Position numbers and translations under genes: made by a program. Below are positions 17,228-25,020 of a stretch of DNA of 64,000 nt, piece after piece. The notes under the pieces were generated by a model. That model did no database searches, was not told the origin of the DNA, and saw only the letters and a list, made by a program, of their open reading frames with translations. The stretch covers positions 15,430 through 79,429 of the forward strand of contig CAJUEU010000004.1 of NCBI GenBank assembly GCA_910585735.1. The letters are read 5' to 3'. Within the stretch, counting starts at the first letter, position 1. Each line of letters starts with the position of its first letter. This DNA comes from an uncultured Oscillospiraceae bacterium (GTDB taxonomy: Bacteria; Bacillota; Clostridia; Oscillospirales; Oscillospiraceae).

Positions 17228-18898
17228 TCAGAATAACCCGGTGATCTTCCCATCCTCTGTCACGTCGATATTCTCAGCCGCGGGGACCTTGGGCAGCCCC
17301 GGCATGGTCATGATATCCCCGGTGAGGGCCACGAGGAAGCCTGCCCCGGCGGACACCTTCAGATTGCGGACCGTCACGTCAAAGCCCTCGGGGGCCCCCA
17401 GCAAGCTTTGGTCATCCGAGAAGGAATACTGGGTCTTGGCCATGCAAATGGGCAGCTCCCCGAAGCCCAGCTCGGTGAGCTTCTGGGCCTGCTTCTGGGC
17501 GGCGGCGGTGAGCACCGCCTTTTCACCGTGGTAGACCTTCCGCACAATGGCGTCCAGCTTATCCTGGATGGAGGCATTTGTGTCATAGGAAAAGGTAAAC
17601 CTCCCGCCCTTGGGCTCCTCACAGAGCCGGACTACCTCACGGGCCAAAGCCTCGCCGCCCTCGCCGCCCTTGGCCCACACTTCGGAGAGGGCCACGTTGG
17701 CTCCCCGCTCCTTGCACTTCTCCTCCACCAGCTTCAGCTCGGCGGGGGTGTCGGTGGGGAAGGCGTTGATGGCCACCACACAGGGCAGGTGGTATGTATT
17801 CTGAATGTTGTCCACATGCCGCAGCAGGTTGGGAAGGCCCTTCTCCAGAGCGGCCAGGTTTTCATGGTTCAGCTCGGCCTTGGCCACCCCACCGTGGTGC
17901 TTCAGGGCCCGGACAGTGGCCACGACGACCACGGCGTCGGGGGTGAGCCCCGCCATGCGGCACTTGATGTCCAGGAACTTCTCCGCCCCCAGGTCGGCGC
18001 CGAAGCCGGCCTCGGTGACCACGTAATCGCTGAGCTTCAACGCGGCGTCGGTGGCCGAGATGGAGTTGCAGCCATGGGCGATGTTGGCAAAGGGGCCGCC
18101 ATGAATAAAGGCGGGGTTGCCCTCTAAGGTCTGGACCAGATTGGGCTTGAAGGCATCCTTCAAAAGGGCGGCCATGGCCCCCTCGGCCTTCAGGTCATGG
18201 GCAGTCACCGGCTTGCCGGAGCGGTCGTAGGCCACGATCATCCGGCCCAGCCGGTGTTTCAGGTCGGAAAGGCTGGTGGCCAGGCAGAAGACCGCCATGA
18301 CCTCGGTGGCCACTGTGATGTCAAAGCCGTCCTCCCGGGGAACCCCCTGTATCCGTCCCCCCAGGCCGTCAATGACGTTGCGGAGCTGCCGGTCGTTCAT
18401 GTCCACACAGCGGCGCAGGACGATGTTCTTGGTGTCGATGTCCAGAACGTTGCCCTGCTGAATGTGGTTGTCCAGCATAGCCGCCAGCAGATTGTTGGCC
18501 GCTCCAATGGCGTGGAAGTCCCCGGTAAAGTGAAGGTTGATGTCCTCCATGGGGATCACCTGGGCCCAGCCGCCTCCGGCAGCGCCACCCTTCACCCCGA
18601 ACACAGGACCCAGAGAGGGCTCCCGCAGGGCCAGGCAGGTCTGCTTCCCGATGCGGTTAAGGCCGTCGGCCAGGCCGATGCTGGTGGTGGTCTTCCCCTC
18701 CCCGGCAGGGGTAGGGTTGATGGCGGTGACCAGCACCAGCTTGCCCTTCCGGGGCTTGTCCTTGTAGGCGGCGGGATCCACCTTGGCCTTGTCGTGGCCG
18801 TAGGGGATCAGCTGCTCCGGGGTAAGGCCCAGCCGCTGGGCGACCTCCTGGATGGGGCGGGCTTTTACACTCTGGGCGATCTCGATGTCAGTCATCAT
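17228..18898 (-). CDS. fhs: Formate-tetrahydrofolate ligase
   Basis: A 556-residue cytosolic enzyme that joins formate to tetrahydrofolate with ATP. It is a step of one-carbon metabolism and of the methyl branch of the Wood-Ljungdahl pathway. The nucleotide-binding motif [18 protein letters not shown] lies near residue 64, and the family signature around [20 protein letters not shown] follows at about 94. Length matches the family. The first of two adjacent ATGs follows GAGGAGGAG. The gene is alone here; folD or other pathway genes are not in the window. Presence of Fhs does not prove acetogenesis, since it also serves purine and serine metabolism. Confidence 0.97.
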   Translation of the reverse strand: MMTDIEIAQSVKARPIQEVAQRLGLTPEQLIPYGHDKAKVDPAAYKDKPRKGKLVLVTAINPTPAGEGKTTTSIGLADGLNRIGKQTCLALREPSLGPVFGVKGGAAGGGWAQVIPMEDINLHFTGDFHAIGAANNLLAAMLDNHIQQGNVLDIDTKNIVLRRCVDMNDRQLRNVIDGLGGRIQGVPREDGFDITVATEVMAVFCLATSLSDLKHRLGRMIVAYDRSGKPVTAHDLKAEGAMAALLKDAFKPNLVQTLEGNPAFIHGGPFANIAHGCNSISATDAALKLSDYVVTEAGFGADLGAEKFLDIKCRMAGLTPDAVVVVATVRALKHHGGVAKAELNHENLAALEKGLPNLLRHVDNIQNTYHLPCVVAINAFPTDTPAELKLVEEKCKERGANVALSEVWAKGGEGGEALAREVVRLCEEPKGGRFTFSYDTNASIQDKLDAIVRKVYHGEKAVLTAAAQKQAQKLTELGFGELPICMAKTQYSFSDDQSLLGAPEGFDVTVRNLKVSAGAGFLVALTGDIMTMPGLPKVPAAENIDVTEDGKITGLF

Positions 18899-18938
18899 GG
18901 GAACTCCTCCTCGTATGTGATGTGAATTTATTTCAGGC

Positions 18939-19060
18939 CCTCATCCGTCATTTGCTTCGCAAATGCCACCTTCCCCGTTTACGGGGAAGGCTAAAACCAT
19001 TCCTCTATCCAGGCTTCCCCGTTTACGGGGAAGCTGTCGAGCGAAGCGAGACTGATGAGG
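18939..19060. repeat. Palindromic repeat element with terminal inverted repeats
   Basis: A 122-bp intergenic element bounded by CCTCATCCGTC at 18939-18949 and GACTGATGAGG at 19050-19060, imperfect inverted repeats of each other. Inside are three hairpins: CATTTGCTTCGCAAATG, then CTTCCCC-GTTTAC-GGGGAAG twice. It resembles small non-coding repeat elements that are frequent in gut Clostridia genomes. It has no coding potential. A relative lies at 26351-26515. It could be a non-autonomous mobile element. Confidence 0.75.
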
Positions 19061-19078
19061 TCACTTGAATAACCGGTT

Positions 19079-19846
19079 TTACAGCTTCCGCAACTTGTCC
19101 CAGGCGGCCATGACCGCCTGCGTGGGCAACACCTTGCTCCCCAGGCGCATGGCGGCGGGGATGGGGCCGCAGGTGGTCACTGCCGCCCCCAGAGAATTCA
19201 TGGTGAGGCTCCAGGCGGCCACCGCCTCGGGCCGCATGGCGAAGGGGGTGTGCTTCACCGCCTGGGGGTTGGCGGTATCCCGGGCCACGGTCATAAACTC
19301 GGTCTTGATCCAGAAGGGACATACAGCGGTGACCTTGATCCCTTTTTCCTTCAGCTCCTCCCCCAGTGAGCGGGTATAGCTGAGCAGAAAAGCCTTGGTG
19401 GCGGCGTAGAGGCTCATACCGGGAAGAGGCTGGAACCCGGCACAGGAGCATACCTCCAGTACCCGGCTGCCCCTGCGGAGATAGGGGATGCACAGCCCGG
19501 TAACCTCCACGGCGGCGCGGCAGTTCAGATCCACCATGTCCCCGGTCTCCCGGTGGCTCAGGTCCCGGGCCCGGCCGAATTTACCGAAGCCGGCGCAGGA
19601 GACCAGCACCTTGATCCAAGGCTTTTCAGCCCCCAGCAGAGCCTCCAGTGTCTCCAGGCTCTTCTCCTCGGTCAGATCCAACGGCAGGATCCTACAGGGG
19701 TGGTCCAGTTCCCCGGAGAGCTCAATGAGCCGCTCCTCCCGCCGGGCAATGAGCCACAGCTCGTCCAGGCCAACCGTCTTGTCCAGCGCTTTGGCGTAAG
19801 CTCTCCCCAAGCCTGAGGAGGCCCCTGTCACAACAGCGATACGCAT
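19079..19846 (-). CDS. Short-chain dehydrogenase/reductase (SDR) family oxidoreductase
   Basis: A 255-residue cytosolic enzyme with a Rossmann fold. The cofactor motif TGASSGLG is at residues 7-14, an Asp/Leu-rich DLT follows at about 57, and the catalytic YAATK lies near residue 153 with a Ser about 13 residues before. The early basic pair ARREERL after the second strand suggests NADP(H). The DltE/YqjQ-like C-terminus (VCPFWIKTEF, then a segment with TMNSLG) is typical of the classical SDR group that acts on lipids or ketones. Substrate is unknown. GGAGG lies 6 nt before the ATG. It stands downstream of the DUF4342 gene but a hairpin separates them. Confidence 0.88.
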   Translation of the reverse strand: MRIAVVTGASSGLGRAYAKALDKTVGLDELWLIARREERLIELSGELDHPCRILPLDLTEEKSLETLEALLGAEKPWIKVLVSCAGFGKFGRARDLSHRETGDMVDLNCRAAVEVTGLCIPYLRRGSRVLEVCSCAGFQPLPGMSLYAATKAFLLSYTRSLGEELKEKGIKVTAVCPFWIKTEFMTVARDTANPQAVKHTPFAMRPEAVAAWSLTMNSLGAAVTTCGPIPAAMRLGSKVLPTQAVMAAWDKLRKL

Positions 19847-19867
19847 GGTATTCCTCCGTATAAAGTA

Positions 19868-19895
19868 CCCTCCCCCGGCGCAAACCGGGGGAGGG
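19868..19895. terminator. Hairpin terminator after the DUF4342 gene
   Basis: A perfect 11-bp stem, CCCTCCCCCGG and complement, with a 6-nt loop. It lies between the DUF4342 stop and the SDR start. The T tract is weak. Confidence 0.6.
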
Positions 19896-19906
19896 CAGAA
19901 TAATTC

Positions 19907-20179
19907 TCACACGACATGAATGACCTGGCCATCCTCTTTCACCACGTCCACCGAGCAGCTCAGCCCCACGGTGGAGATAGCGGCCAGCAACAAAGCCCAC
20001 AGGGGGGCGGCCACCCAAACCACCACGCCGGCGTTTACAGGCAGGTTCACCACAGTCTCCCCGTCACGCATGACCCGGAGCTTGGTAACGTTGCCCTTGC
20101 GCACCACTTCCTTGACCCGTTCCATCAGTTCCCGGGCAAAGGTTTTGGCCCTTTCATTGTCATGAAGATTTTCAATCAT
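19907..20179 (-). CDS. DUF4342 domain membrane-associated small protein
   Basis: A 90-residue protein. The N-terminal half is charged and helical (residues 1-35), followed by a strand-like stretch KLRVMRDGETVVNLPVN, then one hydrophobic segment (about 50-70, VVVWVAAPLWALLLAAIS) and a short tail. This matches the DUF4342 family, which has no known function. The ATG at 20179 is 9 nt after GGAGG; an in-frame ATG six codons upstream overlaps that site. It is convergent with nothing and downstream of the electron transfer operon by 90 bp, so it could be read through from it. Confidence 0.75.
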   Translation of the reverse strand: MIENLHDNERAKTFARELMERVKEVVRKGNVTKLRVMRDGETVVNLPVNAGVVVWVAAPLWALLLAAISTVGLSCSVDVVKEDGQVIHVV

Positions 20180-20270
20180 ATTTTTTTCCCTCCCCATCCA
20201 GAATAGGATCTCATCACAGCCTATGCTTTGTTTTTCCGCTTTGTGTCAGCATACCCGAAACAAAGCTTTT

Positions 20271-20783
20271 TTATTGCATTTTGAACCGATCCCCCAACCG
20301 GGAAAGCAAAAATTGGGCTGCCAAGCCGGTAAAGAAGCCGGCGATAATGCCGGTGATCATAATAAAGGGAAAGTAAAAGAAGATCAGCTGCTTGGCCCGA
20401 TAAACAAAAATTGCCATAAGACACTGTCCCACATTATGGAAGATGGCTCCAATGGCACCGCAGGCCCAAAGCTGGTTCAGGCTCAGGAACCGACGCAGCA
20501 CCAGCATGCTGAGATAACAGCACAGCCCTCCCGCCAGGGAGAAGGGCAAGGTGCTGCCTCCGGCGAACAGCCCTCCCAAAATGATACGGGACAAAAGGAT
20601 CAGCAGGGTATCCCGGGGACCCATGGCAAACATGGCGTACACCGTTACGATATTCGCCAGCCCCAGCCGGAAGCCGGGCAGCGGAATGGGCAGTTGGATC
20701 TGGGCCTCGGCCACAAAGATGGTAAGGGCAATAGCGGTGAGCAGAGCGCAGAGGGTAAGCCGCTTCACGTTGGTCCGTTTCAT
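20271..20783 (-). CDS. Gx transporter / heptaprenyl diphosphate synthase component I-like membrane protein (EetB-like)
   Basis: A 170-residue integral membrane protein with five to six helices, of the Hpre_diP_synt_I family, now often called the Gx transporter family. Conserved wording such as GFRLGLANIVTVYAMF and HNVGQ is visible. In flavin-based extracellular electron transfer loci of Firmicutes a protein of this family (EetB) lies beside a NusG-II protein (EetA). The same pair is found here, 10 bp apart, behind apbE. It probably forms part of a membrane complex that hands electrons outward. The older name, a prenyl diphosphate synthase subunit, is not supported by any synthase gene nearby. 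Confidence 0.82.
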   Translation of the reverse strand: MKRTNVKRLTLCALLTAIALTIFVAEAQIQLPIPLPGFRLGLANIVTVYAMFAMGPRDTLLILLSRIILGGLFAGGSTLPFSLAGGLCCYLSMLVLRRFLSLNQLWACGAIGAIFHNVGQCLMAIFVYRAKQLIFFYFPFIMITGIIAGFFTGLAAQFLLSRLGDRFKMQ

Positions 20784-20793
20784 CGTATCCCCC

Positions 20794-21294
20794 TCACTGG
20801 GTGGCCCCGTCCACCGCGGGGCTCTCGGAAGCCTCAGGCAGAGAGATCACATTGATCATCATGGCGTTGGGCAGGCACGCGATGGGCAGGATGCTGCCCA
20901 TATCCTCAATGAGCCAGCCCTGGCCAATGCATACGTGGTCCGGGCAGGAGGCCTCGATCACCCGCACGTCCCCAGTGGTGTATTCCACTGTGTTGCTCCC
21001 TCCCGCAGGTCCCTCGTAGGTCTTGGTATAGGCCTCAGTGATAGCCCCCAGGTCCACCGCGTCCACCGCATAGTCCCCAATGTAGACGACAGCCACAGGC
21101 CCCACGATCTCCAAGGGTGCGTCGCTTTCTACGGGGTCTGCGCTTTCTACGGGGTCCCCGCTTTCAGCAGGCGTAGGGGTGGGCAGAGGAAGCTCCCCTC
21201 CCTTTCCCCACAGACGAAACGCCACAAGAGCGGCACACACCACCAGAACCAAGCCGATAATGGCCAGCCAGAACCAATTCGATTTCTTTTTCAT
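20794..21294 (-). CDS. NusG domain II protein, membrane anchored (EetA-like)
   Basis: A 166-residue protein with one N-terminal membrane anchor (about residues 7-28), a linker with the repeat DPVESA, and an extracellular NusG_II domain (about 65-155). The domain has the family pattern CPDHVC followed by CLPNAM, three cysteines in all. It is unrelated in role to transcription factor NusG. In Listeria-type electron transfer loci such a protein (EetA) works with a Gx-family protein. The start lies 3 bp after the apbE stop, and the Gx gene follows after 10 bp, so the three are one operon. The electron carrier role is inference. Confidence 0.82.
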   Translation of the reverse strand: MKKKSNWFWLAIIGLVLVVCAALVAFRLWGKGGELPLPTPTPAESGDPVESADPVESDAPLEIVGPVAVVYIGDYAVDAVDLGAITEAYTKTYEGPAGGSNTVEYTTGDVRVIEASCPDHVCIGQGWLIEDMGSILPIACLPNAMMINVISLPEASESPAVDGATQ

Positions 21295-21297
21295 ATC

Positions 21298-22404
21298 TTA
21301 TTCCTCCACCAGTCGCAGGGTATAGGAGCTTCCCTCCACAAGGGCGAAGCTGTCCTTCAGCCCGCCGGTGACCCATACGTTGTTGTCCTCGTCCACCAAA
21401 ATAGCCTCAAAGCCGCCGTAGGTCCGCCAATAGTCCAGGGCCTTCTCCCGCCCCAGCACGAAAAGGGCAGTGGAAAGGCCGTCGCACAGCCCTCCCTTGT
21501 TCCCCACGATGGTCACAGACACCAGGCCGGACCGGGCGGGGGCGCCAGTGTGGGGGTCCATGATGTGCCAATACCGAACCCCGTCCTCCTCAAAGAAGCG
21601 CTCATAGCCCCCCGAGGTGATGGCGGCCTGGTCAACAAGCTGGAGGATCCCCAAATAGCTTCCCGTTGTTTCATTGGGATCCTGGATACCGATACGCCAG
21701 GGAGAGCCGTCGGGCTTACTGCCCACCGACTGGACGTTGCCCCCCATGTTGAGAAGGGCCGAGGTCACGCCGTTCTCCCGGAGCAGGTTGGCAGCACACT
21801 CTCCGGCGTAGCCCTTGGCGATGGAGCCCAGGTCCAGCTCCATGTCGGCTGGGAGCGTTACATAGGTATCCCCCAAATCAGCCGGCTTTTGCTCTGTCTC
21901 CACCTTCTGATAATCCACATGCTCCAGAAGCCCGGACAGCTCGCTCCCGGAGGGGACCCGGTATTCACTGGTGGTAAAGCCCCAGGCTTTTACCACCGGG
22001 TACATGGTCATGTCCAACGCGCCCCCGGTGCTGTCCCCCAGCTCCTTCGCCAGAGAGAGCAAATAGGCAGCGGCCTCCCCCACAGTCACGCTCTCCCCGC
22101 CGGCATGGTTGATCCGCCACACGTCGCTCCCCTCCCGGGTCACCGACAGTTCCCGCTCCAGGGCATTGATCGCATTGGCAATGAGGGCAAGCATATCCTG
22201 GCCATTCTCCCCGTGTACCCGAAAGCTCATGACAGTATCCATCGCAAAAATGTTGGATTCGGCCACATCCCCGCCGGAGGTAGGGAGAGGAATGGGGGAG
22301 GTGGTCGCCGGTGTCAGGGCCGGAGTGGGTGTGGGAGACACAGGCACGGTACACCCCGCCAACAGCAGGGTCAAAGCCAGCAAAATGGCTGCAAATCGTT
22401 TCAA
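21298..22404 (-). CDS. apbE: FAD:protein FMN transferase (lipoprotein)
   Basis: A 368-residue exported lipoprotein that transfers FMN from FAD to a Thr or Ser in FMN_bind domains outside the cytoplasm. The signal peptide ends in LLAGC, followed by a Thr/Pro linker. Family motifs are MDTVMSF, REGSDVWRIN, GGALDMTM, DLGSIAKGYAGE, NMGGNVQ, TSGGYERFF, MDPHTGAPA and the metal-binding DGLSTALF. The start codon is TTG at 22404, fixed by AGGAGG 7 nt before it. It heads the operon with the NusG-II and Gx genes. Likely substrates in this window are the FMN_bind domains of the two LysM reductases at 44502 and 48752. Confidence 0.95.
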   Translation of the reverse strand: MKRFAAILLALTLLLAGCTVPVSPTPTPALTPATTSPIPLPTSGGDVAESNIFAMDTVMSFRVHGENGQDMLALIANAINALERELSVTREGSDVWRINHAGGESVTVGEAAAYLLSLAKELGDSTGGALDMTMYPVVKAWGFTTSEYRVPSGSELSGLLEHVDYQKVETEQKPADLGDTYVTLPADMELDLGSIAKGYAGECAANLLRENGVTSALLNMGGNVQSVGSKPDGSPWRIGIQDPNETTGSYLGILQLVDQAAITSGGYERFFEEDGVRYWHIMDPHTGAPARSGLVSVTIVGNKGGLCDGLSTALFVLGREKALDYWRTYGGFEAILVDEDNNVWVTGGLKDSFALVEGSSYTLRLVEE

Positions 22405-22466
22405 GAGCGGTCCTCCTGTTGCGCAAGGTTAGCCCCGGCAGTTCTGGGGCTTGTGAAGTAATTGTT

Positions 22467-22495
22467 ATTGTACTCCATTTTTCGGGAAAAAGCAA
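22467..22495 (-). promoter_or_regulatory. Promoter of the apbE operon
   Basis: Minus-strand TTGCTT (22490-22495) and TACAAT (22467-22472) with a 17-bp spacer. The leader to the TTG start is about 55 nt, too short for an FMN riboswitch. The rest of the 310-bp gap to ftsZ (22405-22714) holds the hairpin at 22674-22701 and nothing else I can identify. Confidence 0.7.
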
Positions 22496-22673
22496 CCTCG
22501 GTATTCTCTCCAAAAACACATGAAAAGAAAATTTACAATTGAGTAAATTTTTCTCCCAGGGGCCCTCTTTTTGTGAAAAGAATGGCCTTTCGGAATCACG
22601 CAAGTTGAAGGGCAGAACGCAACTATCAGTCAGGTGGAAAGTGGGAGCTCAAAAAAGGTGCGTAAATACAAGA

Positions 22674-22701
22674 AAGGGCGGAGGCCGCGGCCTCCGCCCT
22701 T
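22674..22701. terminator. Hairpin after ftsZ
   Basis: A perfect 14-bp self-complementary stem, AAGGGCGGAGGCCG and complement, 13 bp past the ftsZ stop. The T tract on the minus strand is weak (TCTTGTATTT). Confidence 0.65.
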
Positions 22702-22714
22702 GTTCTCTTTTCTT

Positions 22715-23830
22715 TTAGTTGTCCTTATTGAAGATGTTGAAGATGGACTGCCACTGGTCGTCATCGTCGTCCACCTTTTTTTCCTCCTCGGCAGGGGTGG
22801 CCTCAGCCTTCTTCTCCCCCTCCACCTTCGCGCCGGTCTTGGAGAAGAGGCTATCCACGTTCACATGGGGAGCCCCTTCGTCATACCCGGTGGCAATAAC
22901 GGTCACCTTGATCTCATCCTCCATGTCCTCGTCAAAGCCCGCGCCGAAAATCACGTTACACTCGGGGTGGACGGCCTGACGCACCATATCCGCAGCCATT
23001 TCCACCTCTTCCAGGCCAATGTCCATAGCGCCGGTGATATTCACCAGAACGCCCCGGGCACCATCGATAGAGGTCTCCAGCAGGGGGCTGGAAATGGCCA
23101 TTCTGGCGGCCTCTTCGGCTTTGTTCTTCCCGGCGGCCCTGCCCACGCCCATATGAGCCATGCCCGCGTCCTTCATAACGGCGGTAACATCAGCGAAATC
23201 CAGGTTGATAAAGCCGGTGTCCTTAATGAGGTCGGAGATGGACTGGACGGCCTGCCGAAGCACGTCGTCGGCAATGCCGAAGGCGTTGGCAAAGGTGATC
23301 TTCTGGTCGGTGGCGAACTTGAGCCGCTCGTTGGGGATGATGACCAGGGAATCCACCTTGTTTTTCAGCTCCTCGATCCCCAGCTCAGCCTGAGTCATGC
23401 GGCGCTTACCCTCAAAGTTAAAGGGCTTGGTCACCACGCCTACCGTGAGCACCCCGGTCTCACGGGCAATATCCGCCACAATGGGGGCCGCGCCGGTGCC
23501 GGTTCCACCGCCCATGCCGGCGGTGATAAAAACCATGTCGGTGTTCTCCAGGGCCTTGGCGATCTGGGCCCGGCTCTCCTCGGCGGACTTTTTGCCCACC
23601 TCAGGATCGCTGCCTGCCCCCTGACCGCCGGTGAGCTTCTCCCCAATCTGGATCTTCTGATTGGCCGCCGAAATATTCAGGGCCTGCTTGTCCGTATTGA
23701 CCCCGATAAACTCTATGCCCTTCACGCCGCTGTGTACCATACGGTTGACTGCGTTGTTGCCGGCGCCGCCCACGCCGATCACCTTAATGTTGACGATCGT
23801 ATCCGGGCCGTTATCCAGTACAAAGGCCAT
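22715..23830 (-). CDS. ftsZ: Cell division GTPase FtsZ
   Basis: The tubulin-like protein that forms the division ring. Length is 371 residues. The nucleotide motif [13 protein letters not shown] is near residue 20, and the tubulin signature [10 protein letters not shown] is near 107. The core ends at about residue 315, and the linker is short and acidic. The usual C-terminal peptide (DIPxFLR type, which binds FtsA or SepF) is not recognisable; the chain ends [12 protein letters not shown]. The ATG at 23830 lies 7 nt after AGGAGG. It has its own promoter at 23936-23964 and is the last gene of the division cluster. Confidence 0.97.
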   Translation of the reverse strand: MAFVLDNGPDTIVNIKVIGVGGAGNNAVNRMVHSGVKGIEFIGVNTDKQALNISAANQKIQIGEKLTGGQGAGSDPEVGKKSAEESRAQIAKALENTDMVFITAGMGGGTGTGAAPIVADIARETGVLTVGVVTKPFNFEGKRRMTQAELGIEELKNKVDSLVIIPNERLKFATDQKITFANAFGIADDVLRQAVQSISDLIKDTGFINLDFADVTAVMKDAGMAHMGVGRAAGKNKAEEAARMAISSPLLETSIDGARGVLVNITGAMDIGLEEVEMAADMVRQAVHPECNVIFGAGFDEDMEDEIKVTVIATGYDEGAPHVNVDSLFSKTGAKVEGEKKAEATPAEEEKKVDDDDDQWQSIFNIFNKDN

Positions 23831-23935
23831 ATCTGTTCCTCCTAAGTATGAGTTCATTGGTATCGTTATGTCTCAGCCGACGGGCCGTGTCATTTTGTGC
23901 CGGGCCTCTTAGCGGTAAACAATATCTTGTTATCT

Positions 23936-23964
23936 ATTTTAACCCTCTTTTTCCTTTAGGTCAA
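23936..23964 (-). promoter_or_regulatory. Promoter of ftsZ
   Basis: Minus-strand TTGACC (23959-23964) and TAAAAT (23936-23941) with a 17-bp spacer and a leader of about 100 nt. Confidence 0.7.
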
Positions 23965-24012
23965 GTGTTCCGAGGGGATTTCTTAAAAGATTTCAAACTT
24001 TTTTTCGACTTC

Positions 24013-24906
24013 TTATCCCTCCGAGCCAGACGGAGGCACTATCTCCTCCTCGGAAGGGACTTCCGGGCTATGGTCGGGCAGAGGGTCGGGTTCCGGCTGA
24101 GCGGGGCGGAGATATTCCGGCAGCCACCGCTCTGTAAGAAGCCGGGCCTGCTTGTCCCCGTAGGTCATATCCAGGGTGCCGGTCAGCCGCTCCCCGTTAT
24201 TTTGGAAGGTCTCCACCACCCGCTGGAGAGAGAAGATCAGCCGATCGAAGTTCCCTGAGGTGGGGACCACCACGGTAAGCTCCTCTCCATAGTCAAAATA
24301 GATGGCGTTGGCCGAAGTCAGGTCAATAAAGGTTTTCACATTCTCCTCCATACCCCGGGCTTCCAGAGCGGCCAGGAGCCCCTTGAGTCCCTCCAGACGG
24401 ACCTGCTCCTCCAATTCCACAGTAAGTCTTCCCCCCAGGTTCGGGGTGACGGGGTGGAGCCCGGTCACCAGGGGAAGTCCCTCTTTTCGCTCCGCCCCCT
24501 CCTTTTCCACCAGCTTGCCGGAGGCGTTCAGGAGCCAGCGTCCCTCCTCCCCCTCCAGCACAGCTGCCGCCCTGCTTTCAATGATGTGAAGCTCCAGGGT
24601 ATCGGGCAGGGCCTTTACAGGAGTTACCGCCTCAATGTAGGGCAGCTTCCGGGTGATAGCCCGGACGACCTGGGGCTTGTTGATAAGAAACAGGTTATCT
24701 CCCTGCTCCACGCCCGAAGCGGCAATGATCTCCTGGGCAGTGTAACGGTCGCTGCCGGTCACGGTCACCTGATCCACCCGGAAAAATACCACACACCCGG
24801 CCACCAGAGCGGAAAAAATCAAAAGAAAAGACAGCAGCTTGTAGAGGACGCCGAAACGTCCCCTCCTGCGCCGCCGCTGTCGATTCCGATTCTTTCTGGC
24901 CGCCAT
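24013..24906 (-). CDS. ftsQ: Cell division protein FtsQ/DivIB
   Basis: A 297-residue bitopic membrane protein of the divisome. A strongly basic cytoplasmic N-terminus (residues 3-17) precedes one membrane helix (about 22-43). A POTRA domain follows directly, with the start VDQVTVTGSDRYTAQEIIAASG. A FtsQ/DivIB beta domain then extends to about residue 255, and the tail is acidic and Pro-rich. It forms a complex with FtsL and DivIC. It lies between murA and ftsZ in the cluster. A possible promoter with TACAAT on the minus strand is near 24965, but its -35 box is poor. Confidence 0.9.
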   Translation of the reverse strand: MAARKNRNRQRRRRRGRFGVLYKLLSFLLIFSALVAGCVVFFRVDQVTVTGSDRYTAQEIIAASGVEQGDNLFLINKPQVVRAITRKLPYIEAVTPVKALPDTLELHIIESRAAAVLEGEEGRWLLNASGKLVEKEGAERKEGLPLVTGLHPVTPNLGGRLTVELEEQVRLEGLKGLLAALEARGMEENVKTFIDLTSANAIYFDYGEELTVVVPTSGNFDRLIFSLQRVVETFQNNGERLTGTLDMTYGDKQARLLTERWLPEYLRPAQPEPDPLPDHSPEVPSEEEIVPPSGSEG

Positions 24907-25020
24907 GGGCTACCTCCCGAGGATTTTCTTCTGTAAAAAATTTTTCAGTCCCTTTTCAGGTACCATTGTATCATAAAAAAGAGGAACAAAAAATAAATTT
25001 TTTGTAACGAAAACCTAATT

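Noticed and set aside
18970..19035. Repeated CTTCCCCGTTTACGGGGAAG that could suggest a CRISPR array.
   Set aside because: Only two copies, each a self-complementary hairpin, within an element bounded by inverted repeats; no regular spacers and no cas genes.
20224..20270. Hairpin GCTTTGTTT/AAACAAAGC followed by TTTTTT on the plus strand.
   Set aside because: No plus-strand gene leads into it, the loop is long, and on the minus strand, where the genes lie, it has no T tract. Probably chance in an AT-rich gap.
20271..20783. Annotation of the Gx-family gene as a heptaprenyl diphosphate synthase subunit.
   Set aside because: The name is historical. No prenyl synthase gene is near, while apbE and a NusG-II gene are directly coupled, which fits electron transfer loci.
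22405..22500. Possible FMN riboswitch upstream of apbE.
   Set aside because: The leader after the predicted promoter is only about 55 nt, too short, and no conserved RFN-element words are seen.
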